This document shows positions 1-5,232 of a stretch of 8,372 nucleotides of DNA, in pieces. Positions within the stretch are counted from its first letter, which is position 1; every line of letters begins with the position of its first letter. The notes beneath the pieces were generated by a model. That model was given only the letters and a program-made list of their open reading frames with translations. It was not told the DNA's origin and did not search any database. A program made the translations under genes and the position numbers. This DNA comes from Halobacteria archaeon (lineage in GTDB: Bacteria > Pseudomonadota > Gammaproteobacteria > UBA9214): contig JABDRC010000134.1 in assembly GCA_013041945.1 (NCBI GenBank), positions 1 through 8,372 of the forward strand. Reading direction: 5' to 3'.

Positions 1-98
1 CTATAAGACTACATATCCATACTTGTAGTAGTCAAGGTGTTGCTGGGACTCGCTCAGCGTGATTGCTAAACGATGTACTCTAGCTATATGGGAGCACC

Positions 99-161
99 AT
101 GAAGTCCTGCGTTACCCTCCTTTACTGGCAGTTGATGATTTGTGGGTTCTGGTCGATCTAG
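99..161 (+). CDS. Possible 20-aa hydrophobic micro-ORF
   Basis: A short frame starts at an ATG preceded by GGGAG with only 4 nt between, reads a hydrophobic, aromatic-rich peptide with a single Lys near the start (MKSCVTLLYW...), and stops at a TAG inside the first copy of the 21-nt direct repeat. A Rho-independent terminator follows about 70 nt downstream, so the transcript could be a small independent unit. Size and hydrophobicity resemble type I toxin-like membrane peptides, but that is only a resemblance. I find no good promoter upstream and recognise no family. A chance ORF is the more likely explanation. Confidence 0.2.
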   Translation: MKSCVTLLYWQLMICGFWSI

Positions 162-225
162 GAAACCTCCTATTAGCAGGATCTCCTATATTTATGGAAG
201 GTCTGGTTCTGGCCGATCTAGGAAA
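145..225. repeat. Direct repeat, two 21-nt copies 60 bp apart
   Basis: The 21-nt copies at 145-165 and 205-225 both begin GGTTCTGG and end CGATCTAGGAAA. They differ at a single base (T at 153, C at 213). Looser similarity extends upstream: both copies are preceded by a CTCCT(T/A)TA(C/T)-type stretch. The arrangement therefore looks like a degenerate tandem duplication of about 60 bp. The second copy lies directly before the terminator at 232-253, so the repeats may belong to the 3' part of a short transcript. The function is unknown. Confidence 0.65.
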
Positions 226-231
226 TACAGG

Positions 232-253
232 AACCCCGCTCTGCGGGGTTTTC
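232..253 (+). terminator. Rho-independent terminator, plus strand
   Basis: An 8-bp perfect stem, AACCCCGC (232-239) with GCGGGGTT (243-250), has a 3-nt loop TCT and runs into TTTTC. On the minus strand the hairpin is followed by CCTG rather than a T-run, so plus-strand termination is favoured. No recognised gene lies upstream inside the window. It ends either an RNA starting in 1-230 or a gene entering from the left. Confidence 0.75.
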
Positions 254-399
254 TGATTCTACCGAAGGTCCGAATGTGGCCGGTACCGGTCGTTTCGTTA
301 TAGCTGATACGAACAATCGCTTAAAGACTACTGCCGAACCAAAGCCGACTTTAATGCGGCTATTGCTGTATTTCAGCGGGTCATGTACTTGGGTCCCTC

Positions 400-1587
400 T
401 TACTTTTGATGGTCGAAGAGCTGCGCATCTGCGTTTCCGCCCTTCATTGAGCTTCCACGCTTGAGTGAGTTAAAAGCACTCGCATCGTCTTTCAAATATG
501 CGTTGAAAAAAAGTAGCTCCCATGCATTGCGGTCTGCCCATGACGGACCTTCGAAGACATGAGGTTGGTCCACCAGCTCGATAATGTAGCCTGGCCCGGA
601 TGTCTTTCCGGCGGCGTCAACAATAAAACGGGGTTGGTTTATCGAGTCTTTGGTACCGTAAAACCAGAGCACTGGAACGTTGACTCGTTTAAGCTCCCTG
701 TTTTCCGGCCCAAAAGGAAATACGTCGCGACCTTCCTCGGGGTGCCCCATCCAGGGTGCGGCGAGAACTGCGGCTTTAACCCGGGCATCGCTCACCGATT
801 CGGTATTCCCCTCGACCGGACCTCCGGCGAGGGCCAGCGCGGTGAAGCCGCCAAAGCTGTGACCGGAAACACCGATCTTATCGGCATCAATATGTTTGCC
901 AAACTGTTGGCTTACCACAAGTGAATCAATGACTGCTTTGGTAAACAACGGCCTCATAAACCCCAGATGACTGTTTTCGGTGGCTGGATCAGCAGCCCGG
1001 TCATCACCGTAAAACAGAACCGCCACAATATAACCGTGGCGTGCTAGATCTTGCGCATGCGCCACGTCATAAATCCCGTGCGATGAGCTACCGTGGGACA
1101 GCACAATCAATGGATAGCGTGCATTAGCATCAGCAAACACCGGATCAGCGCCTGCCGACAGCATGTTTTCAAACATGCCGTAGCGTGCGTCATGGTAAGG
1201 AAATGGGTATTTGTCGCCCGGCGCATTGTGCGCGCAAGGATAGGTGATATATGCGAGCACGGGCATCTGCCTGCCGCTGGCCGGGCCATACATTGCTGTC
1301 GTATCTGGTATGTAAACATCGACAATCCACGCTGATTCCCGGTGCGCCAGAATCTCTGTAATGAATCCAGGTTGTTCTGAACTTAACCTCTTGCCCAGCA
1401 GAATATCGTGCATCGCGTCGTCACCAATGCTGGAAAATTCCGGGGCCACTCGCATGTTGGTCGAACAGACCGGAGCAGATCCCTTGCCTAAAGGTTGCAG
1501 TTCGGTGGTGGATGATTGATCAGCAAAGCCACTCATTGTGGTTAACAGTGACATCACTGCGAAAATCCAAGTCTGTTTCATGACCAT
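400..1587 (-). CDS. Exported alpha/beta hydrolase (PAF-acetylhydrolase/dienelactone-hydrolase-like)
   Basis: This 395-residue protein has a Sec-type signal peptide: a Lys at position 4, a hydrophobic core at about 7-18, and likely cleavage after Ala22 in SGFA-DQ. It has no lipobox, so a soluble periplasmic or secreted enzyme is expected. The alpha/beta-hydrolase fold is shown by VLSHGSSSHG at about 162-171 (oxyanion-hole HG), the nucleophile elbow GHSFGG with Ser244, the probable acid Asp314 in FYGTKDS, and His343 in QPHVF. The overall pattern fits the predicted dienelactone hydrolase / platelet-activating-factor acetylhydrolase group; the substrate cannot be told and is probably an ester. 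The only cysteines (41 and 118) could form a disulphide. The ATG at 1587 is used here. A second ATG two codons later (1581) is equally possible, as neither has a strong Shine-Dalgarno. Codons are less GC-rich than in katG or tamB. The katG terminator separates it from katG, so it is probably monocistronic. Confidence 0.87.
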   Translation of the reverse strand: MVMKQTWIFAVMSLLTTMSGFADQSSTTELQPLGKGSAPVCSTNMRVAPEFSSIGDDAMHDILLGKRLSSEQPGFITEILAHRESAWIVDVYIPDTTAMYGPASGRQMPVLAYITYPCAHNAPGDKYPFPYHDARYGMFENMLSAGADPVFADANARYPLIVLSHGSSSHGIYDVAHAQDLARHGYIVAVLFYGDDRAADPATENSHLGFMRPLFTKAVIDSLVVSQQFGKHIDADKIGVSGHSFGGFTALALAGGPVEGNTESVSDARVKAAVLAAPWMGHPEEGRDVFPFGPENRELKRVNVPVLWFYGTKDSINQPRFIVDAAGKTSGPGYIIELVDQPHVFEGPSWADRNAWELLFFNAYLKDDASAFNSLKRGSSMKGGNADAQLFDHQK

Positions 1588-1588
1588 T

Positions 1589-1702
1589 GTATCTTGTGAC
1601 TGCTAGTTTTTTTAAAGTATATCTGACCGCGCAGCATGAACATAACTATAGTTTTTTACAAGTGCCGGCCAGCCAGCGAAACTGTCACGCAGTGCAAGAT
1701 AC
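1589..1702. repeat. Imperfect inverted repeat flanking hydrolase upstream region
   Basis: GTATCTTG at 1589-1596 is the exact reverse complement of CAAGATAC at 1695-1702. Similarity extends inward (TGACTGC against CACTGC), giving about 13 matching bases per arm. The arms are separated by 85 bp. The left arm lies directly before the hydrolase start codon. In a long minus-strand transcript the arms could pair and cover the translation start. A transcript from the candidate promoter at 1616 would lack the distal arm. Confidence 0.45.
1616..1621 (-). promoter_or_regulatory. Candidate -10 of hydrolase promoter
   Basis: On the minus strand TATACT matches the sigma-70 -10 consensus at five of six positions and lies 28 nt before the hydrolase ATG. 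The region that should hold the -35 has no good TTGACA match, so the promoter would be weak or activator-dependent. Transcription from here would leave a leader of about 20 nt. Confidence 0.28.
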
Positions 1703-1769
1703 ACAGGGTGTAACGGTGTCCGTGAACGGCCATCAACTTGTTCGCGCATGCCTGCGCTCCTGTACTCAT

Positions 1770-1797
1770 AAGAAAACGCCCCCTGACGGGGGCGTTT
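1770..1797 (-). terminator. Rho-independent terminator of katG
   Basis: A 10-bp perfect stem joins AAACGCCCCC (1774-1783) and GGGGGCGTTT (1788-1797) around a 4-nt loop. On the minus strand it runs into TTTTCTTAT. It begins 24 nt after the katG stop codon. It cleanly separates katG from the hydrolase gene downstream. Confidence 0.9.
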
Positions 1798-1821
1798 CAT
1801 TTGCAGCATTTACTCGATCGA

Positions 1822-4014
1822 TTAGAGATCGAACCGGTCGAGCGTCATCACCTTGGTCCACGCGGCGACGAAGTCCTTCACGAACTTGTCTTGCTCGGAT
1901 GCATAGACCTCGGCTACGGCGCGCAGCTCGGATTGCGACCCAAAGATGAGGTCCACGGGCGTGGCCGTCCACTTAGCCTTACCGGTCTTGCGGTCAAGTC
2001 CGTTGTAGACGCCGTCGGTCTTCGACTTCTCCCATTTCGTAGACATGTCGAGCAGGTTGACGAAGAAGTCGTTGTTCAGGGTCCCCGGCTTGCTTGTGAA
2101 CACGCCATGCTTCGAACCGCCGGCATTCGCGCCGAGGGCACGCATGCCGCCGACCAGCGCAGTCATTTCCGGCACGGTCAGGGTCAGCAGGTCAGCCTTT
2201 TCAACCAGCATCTCCGTTGGTGAACCGTAACTTGCACCGGTATAGTAGTTGCGGAAGGCATCCGCGGTCGGTTCGAGTAACGCGATCGATGCCACGTCGG
2301 TCATCTCCTGCGATGCGTCGCCACGCCCGGACCTGAATGGCACCTTCACCTTGTGACCGGCATCGGCCGCGGCCTTCTCGATCGCCGCGGCACCGCCCAG
2401 CACGACCAGGTCGGCCATAGAGACGTTCTTGCCGAAGTCCTTGCGAACCTGCTCCAGCTTGCCCAGCACCTTCTCCAGCTCCTGCGGATCGTTCACCGCC
2501 CAGTCCTTCTGCGGGGCCAGGCGCACGCGTGCACCGCTGGCACCGCCGCGCATGTCTGAACCGCGGAAGGTCGATGCCGATGCCCATGCTGCCCGCACCA
2601 GTTCCGGCACAGTCAGACCGCTTTTCAGGATCGCGGCCTTCAGGCTCCCGGCCTCGCTGGCCGTCACCTTGTACTCGGCTGCCGGCACCGGGTCCTGCCA
2701 GATAAATACTTCCTCGGGTGCCTCGCTGCCAACGTAGCGGGCGCGCGGGCCGAGATCCCGGTGGGTCAGCTTGAACCAGGCACGGGCGAAGGCCTGGTCG
2801 AATTCCTTCGGATTCTTCAGGAAACGCTCGGAGATCTTGCGGAAACCCGGGTCCATCTTCAGCGACATGTCGGTCGTCAGCATGACTGGCGGGTTACGCT
2901 TGCCTTTCACGTGTGCGTCCGGTACTGCCGTGTGCGCACTCTTGTCCTTCGGCACCCACAACGTGCCGCCACCCGGTGACTTGGTCTTTTCCCACTCGAA
3001 GCGGAGCAGGTTATCCAGGTAAAGGACCGACCAGGCAGTCGGCGTCTGGGTCCAGGCACCTTCCAGACCGGAAGTCATGGTGTCTTCCGCGTTGCCCTTG
3101 CCGCACTTGTTCTTCCAGCCGAGGCCCTGCTCCTCGAGTGCTTCCGCAGCCGGCTCCGGTCCAACACAGTCGGCCTTTACGGCACCGTGGACCTTGCCGA
3201 GCGTGTGACCGCCGGCGATCAATGCGACGATCTCTTCATCGTTCATCGCCATGAGGCCGAACGATTTGCGAATATCAGCCGCGGCGGACACGGGATCATG
3301 ATTGCCGCTGGGGCCTTCCGGATTCACGTAGATCAGGCCCATGTGCAAGGCAGCGAGCGGCTTTTCCAGTTTACCTTCCTTGTCGAAGCGCTTGTCATTG
3401 CCCAGCATCTCGGTCTCGGGGCCCCAGTACACCAGGTCGGCTTCCCAGTCGTCGACGCGCCCTCCGGCAAAACCAAGGGTCTCGAAGCCCATCGATTCCA
3501 GCGCGACGTTGCCGGCCAGGATCATCAGGTCAGCCCAGGAGACATTGCGACCGTACTTTTGCTTGACCGGCCACAGTATGCGGCGCGCCTTGTCCAGGTT
3601 GGCATTGTCCGGCCAGCTATTGAGCGGTTCGAAACGCTGCTGACCGCCGTCCGCGCCGCCACGCCCGTCATGCACGCGGTAGGTGCCGGCACTGTGCCAC
3701 GCCATCCGGATCATCAGGCCGCCGTAGTGGCCCCAGTCGGCTGGCCACCAGTCCTGCGAGGTGGTCAGTGCCTTGTCGATGTCGGCCTTCAGGGCCTTGA
3801 GATCGACGCTGGCAAAGGCCCTGGCGTAGTCGAAGTCTTCACCATAGGGATTGGACCTGGCATCGTGCGCGCGCAGCTGCTCCAGGTCCAGCAATTCCGG
3901 CCACCAGAACTGGTTCGACTTGGCCATGCCCGTGGCACTTACCGGGTTTGAGAACAGCGGTGCTGACACGATGGCTGCGACCAGCGCAGCGGCGAATTTT
4001 GTTTTCCCTGGCAT
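1822..4014 (-). CDS. katG: Exported catalase-peroxidase KatG
   Basis: Bifunctional haem catalase-peroxidase (H2O2 dismutation and peroxidase activity), 730 residues, full length. The N-terminal catalytic half keeps the distal triad Arg103, Trp106, His107 (RMAWHSAGTYR), Tyr229 (GLIYVNPEG) and Met255 (MAMND) of the Met-Tyr-Trp adduct, proximal His270 (GGHTLGKVHG), Trp321, Asp382 (LTTDMSL) and Arg426 (ARYVG). The degenerate C-terminal half (e.g. MRGGASGARVRLAPQ) ends in the family's LDRFDL. Unlike cytoplasmic KatG it begins with a signal peptide: KTK, a hydrophobic core at about 8-21 and a likely cut after Ala27 (PVSA). The protein is therefore probably periplasmic, like KatP-type enzymes. The start at 4014 is backed by AAGGAGG; the internal Met30 (3927) has no Shine-Dalgarno. 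Its only cysteines, 283 and 304, could pair in the periplasm. It is divergent from oxyR and is expected to be OxyR-activated under peroxide. A terminator follows the stop. Confidence 0.97.
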   Translation of the reverse strand: MPGKTKFAAALVAAIVSAPLFSNPVSATGMAKSNQFWWPELLDLEQLRAHDARSNPYGEDFDYARAFASVDLKALKADIDKALTTSQDWWPADWGHYGGLMIRMAWHSAGTYRVHDGRGGADGGQQRFEPLNSWPDNANLDKARRILWPVKQKYGRNVSWADLMILAGNVALESMGFETLGFAGGRVDDWEADLVYWGPETEMLGNDKRFDKEGKLEKPLAALHMGLIYVNPEGPSGNHDPVSAAADIRKSFGLMAMNDEEIVALIAGGHTLGKVHGAVKADCVGPEPAAEALEEQGLGWKNKCGKGNAEDTMTSGLEGAWTQTPTAWSVLYLDNLLRFEWEKTKSPGGGTLWVPKDKSAHTAVPDAHVKGKRNPPVMLTTDMSLKMDPGFRKISERFLKNPKEFDQAFARAWFKLTHRDLGPRARYVGSEAPEEVFIWQDPVPAAEYKVTASEAGSLKAAILKSGLTVPELVRAAWASASTFRGSDMRGGASGARVRLAPQKDWAVNDPQELEKVLGKLEQVRKDFGKNVSMADLVVLGGAAAIEKAAADAGHKVKVPFRSGRGDASQEMTDVASIALLEPTADAFRNYYTGASYGSPTEMLVEKADLLTLTVPEMTALVGGMRALGANAGGSKHGVFTSKPGTLNNDFFVNLLDMSTKWEKSKTDGVYNGLDRKTGKAKWTATPVDLIFGSQSELRAVAEVYASEQDKFVKDFVAAWTKVMTLDRFDL

Positions 4015-4205
4015 TACGGTAACCCCTCCTTACTCAGTTGTTTGCGATAACAGGCGTGATGATACACATACTTGATGAAATCAGATCGTGGCCAGAATAT
4101 AAGTCGAATAGACATGGCGCGCCAGAAAAAACTCGCAATAAGGGCGATAGCCTGGATCAATAACCACATTCCCTGACTGTCAGGCGATTTACAAGAATTA
4201 TTCAT
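4014..4205 (-). CDS. Possible small membrane protein overlapping katG start
   Basis: This is a 63-residue frame, starting MNNSCK. It has one probable transmembrane segment at about residues 13-27 (MWLLIQAIALIASFF), followed by a basic, aromatic stretch ending KQLSKEGLP. The ATG at 4205 has GGAG 5 nt upstream; an in-frame ATG at 4241 would extend it to 75 residues but would leave almost no room for the oxyR promoter. Its TAA shares one base with the katG ATG (TAATG), a pattern seen in translationally coupled genes. I recognise no family. Codon use is AT-richer than in katG. The same stretch must hold, or lie close to, the katG promoter and OxyR site. It may therefore simply be the katG leader. 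The evidence is evenly balanced. Confidence 0.4.
   Translation of the reverse strand: MNNSCKSPDSQGMWLLIQAIALIASFFWRAMSIRLIFWPRSDFIKYVYHHACYRKQLSKEGLP
4023..4031 (-). promoter_or_regulatory. katG ribosome binding site
   Basis: On the minus strand AAGGAGGGG precedes the katG ATG with an 8-nt gap, or 10 nt measured from the AAGGAGG core. This is the strongest Shine-Dalgarno I found and fixes the long, signal-peptide-encoding start. It also lies inside the last codons of the small ORF at 4014-4205. Confidence 0.85.
4172..4184. repeat. 13-bp perfect palindrome in katG-oxyR gap
   Basis: CCTGAC and GTCAGG flank a single central T. The position between divergent genes suits an operator for a dimeric regulator. 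It does not match the OxyR tetranucleotide pattern. It also falls inside the small ORF (4014-4205), so it could be chance. Confidence 0.4.
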
Positions 4206-4206
4206 A

Positions 4207-4212
4207 TATACT
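4207..4212 (+). promoter_or_regulatory. Candidate -10 of oxyR promoter
   Basis: TATACT matches the sigma-70 -10 at five of six positions and would start RNA about 27 nt before the oxyR ATG. TTTACA (4188-4193) resembles a -35 but is only 13 bp away, which is too close. No other -35 is convincing. The surrounding sequence is AT-rich, so chance matches are likely. Confidence 0.28.
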
Positions 4213-4245
4213 CCGTCATTAATATTTACTATCAGTGGCAACTAC

Positions 4246-5190
4246 ATGACGCTCACCGAACTTCGCTATATCGTCGCCGTCGCCCGCGAAAAACACTTCG
4301 GTCGGGCCGCCAGCAGCTGCTTCGTCAGCCAGCCGACGCTGAGTATCGCCATCAAGAAGCTGGAGGAAGAGCTGGGCGTCCAGCTGTTCGAGCGCCAGTC
4401 CGGTGACATCTCCGTCACACCGGTCGGTGAACGCATCATCGAGCAGGCGCAGCGTACCCTGGAGGCGGCCGAAGGTGTCAAACAGGCGGCAGCGCAGGGC
4501 AAGGACCAGCTGGCCGGTCCGGTCAGGATCGGCGCCATTTACACCATCGGGCCCTATCTGTTTCCCGAGCTCATACCTCGCCTGCGCAGGCAGGCCCCCG
4601 ACATGCCGCTGGTGATCGAGGAAAACTACACGGCGGTACTGGCCGAACAACTCAAGCGCGGCGACCTGGACGTCATCATCATCTCGCTGCCGTTCGGTGA
4701 CCCGGGCCTTTTGACCCTGCCACTTTATGTAGAACCGTTTGTCGTTCTGCTGCCCGCCGCTCACCCGCTGACACAGCGCAAGACCATCAAGTCAGTCATG
4801 CTGGAGGACGAGTCGGTCCTGTTACTGGGCGCCGGCCACTGTTTCCGTGACCAGGTACTGGAGGCCTGTCCGGCCTGCCTGCCGAAACCCGGCTTGCGGG
4901 ACGATCTCTCGAACACGGTCGCCGGTGGGTCACTGGAGACCATCCGACACATGGTGGTCTCGGGTCTCGGTATCACGGTACTGCCGTGCACGGCCGCCGG
5001 TGCGGATCGTTATTCGCAGCGACTGCTGTCGATCCGTCGCTTTGCGCGGCCGGTCCCGACCCGCACGGTGGCGCTGGCCTGGCGTGTTTCCTTTCCGCGA
5101 CCCAAGGTCATCGACGCCATCAGCACCACCGTGGCCAGCTGCAAACTGAGCTGTGTCAAACCGGTTGCCAGGGGGCGCAGGCGCCAATGA
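4246..5190 (+). CDS. oxyR: Hydrogen-peroxide sensor OxyR (LysR family)
   Basis: LysR-type transcription regulator of 314 residues that senses H2O2 by forming a disulphide. An N-terminal winged helix-turn-helix lies at about 3-60, with the recognition-helix region AASSCFVSQPTLSIAIKKLE. A linker helix and a two-lobed sensor domain follow (GPVRIGAIYTIGPYLFPELIP from about 91). The redox motif GHCFRDQVLEAC places the peroxidatic Cys199 and resolving Cys208 at exactly the E. coli numbers, with His198 beside Cys199; SLETIRHMVVSGLGITVLP follows as in the family. The start aligns with E. coli OxyR residue 1, although the Shine-Dalgarno is weak (AGTGG). Oddities are a third cysteine at 211 (CPAC) and a C-terminal tail with Cys299 and Cys303 followed by basic residues, making it about nine residues longer than E. 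coli OxyR. It is divergent from katG, its probable target, and may repress itself. It converges on tamB. Confidence 0.95.
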   Translation: MTLTELRYIVAVAREKHFGRAASSCFVSQPTLSIAIKKLEEELGVQLFERQSGDISVTPVGERIIEQAQRTLEAAEGVKQAAAQGKDQLAGPVRIGAIYTIGPYLFPELIPRLRRQAPDMPLVIEENYTAVLAEQLKRGDLDVIIISLPFGDPGLLTLPLYVEPFVVLLPAAHPLTQRKTIKSVMLEDESVLLLGAGHCFRDQVLEACPACLPKPGLRDDLSNTVAGGSLETIRHMVVSGLGITVLPCTAAGADRYSQRLLSIRRFARPVPTRTVALAWRVSFPRPKVIDAISTTVASCKLSCVKPVARGRRRQ

Positions 5191-5232
5191 CCGGTGTCCT
5201 GTGACACGCGGCATACGCGCACAGCCTTGCTG
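5191..5232. other. Short gap between convergent oxyR and tamB
   Basis: These 42 bp separate the two converging stop codons. GTGTC and GACAC (5194-5206) can form a small hairpin, and GGCGC/GCGCC (5174-5185) forms another at the end of oxyR. Neither is followed by a T-run on either strand. No standard terminator is seen for either gene. Confidence 0.5.

Larger units (their letters stand above)
1..399. other. Non-coding left-edge region, lower GC
   Basis: No convincing protein gene is seen here. Open frames exist on both strands, but those I followed run straight through the terminator hairpin at 232-253 and match no family I recognise. The segment contains a direct repeat (145-165 and 205-225), a possible micro-ORF (99-161), the terminator, a perfect 10-bp palindrome (CCGGTACCGG, 280-289) and a weak 5-bp hairpin at 343-361. 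That last hairpin is followed on the minus strand by TTTGGTT and might weakly end the hydrolase transcript. By eye, GC is near 45% around 121-180, well below the tamB end of the window. A plus-strand transcript must enter or start in this region to use the terminator, but its promoter and product are unknown. Confidence 0.6.
1588..1769. other. Non-coding stretch between katG terminator and hydrolase
   Basis: No gene is supported here. The stretch holds a candidate hydrolase promoter (1616-1621 as the -10), an imperfect inverted repeat (1589-1603 with 1689-1702), a 10-bp palindrome AACTATAGTT (1644-1653), and two similar T-tract blocks containing TAGTTTTTT (1604-1612 and 1649-1657). Together with the katG terminator it forms the 234-bp gap between the two genes. 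Short open frames are present on both strands but have no protein-like features. Confidence 0.55.
4015..4245. promoter_or_regulatory. katG-oxyR divergent control region
   Basis: This 231-bp gap between divergent katG and oxyR should hold both promoters and the OxyR site. A weak OxyR-like series is visible: CAAT (4136-4139), ATAG (4147-4150) and CAAT (4158-4161) with exact 11-bp spacing, as in the ATAG-N7-CTAT consensus, but the fourth element is missing. A perfect palindrome lies at 4172-4184. On the minus strand TTATATTCT (about 4096-4104) could be a katG -10, without a good -35. The assignments are tentative; the role of the region as a whole is well supported by gene order. Confidence 0.55.

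Noticed and set aside
59..256. 65-codon plus-strand open frame
   Set aside because: It reads through the terminator hairpin at 232-253, has a weak initiation context and owes its repeated phrase to the DNA repeat.
204..410. Minus-strand open frame of about 65 codons past the hydrolase stop
   Set aside because: It has no start codon with a Shine-Dalgarno that I can see, overlaps the hydrolase 3' end and crosses the terminator hairpin, giving the NPAERG phrase typical of spurious translations of terminators.
1604..1657. TAGTTTTTT blocks as the start of a CRISPR or other repeat array
   Set aside because: There are only two imperfect copies, dominated by T-tracts, with no regular unit or spacer pattern.
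3925..3927. Met30 as the true katG start (cytoplasmic enzyme)
   Set aside because: No ribosome binding site precedes it, while the start at 4014 has AAGGAGG and encodes a convincing signal peptide.
3187..3951. 254-codon plus-strand open frame
   Set aside because: It is exactly antisense to the strongly conserved catalytic half of katG. Long open antisense frames are usual in GC-rich coding DNA, and its translation has no recognisable domain.
5191..5210. Hairpin between oxyR and tamB as a bidirectional terminator
   Set aside because: The stem is only five clean base pairs and neither strand shows a following T-run.
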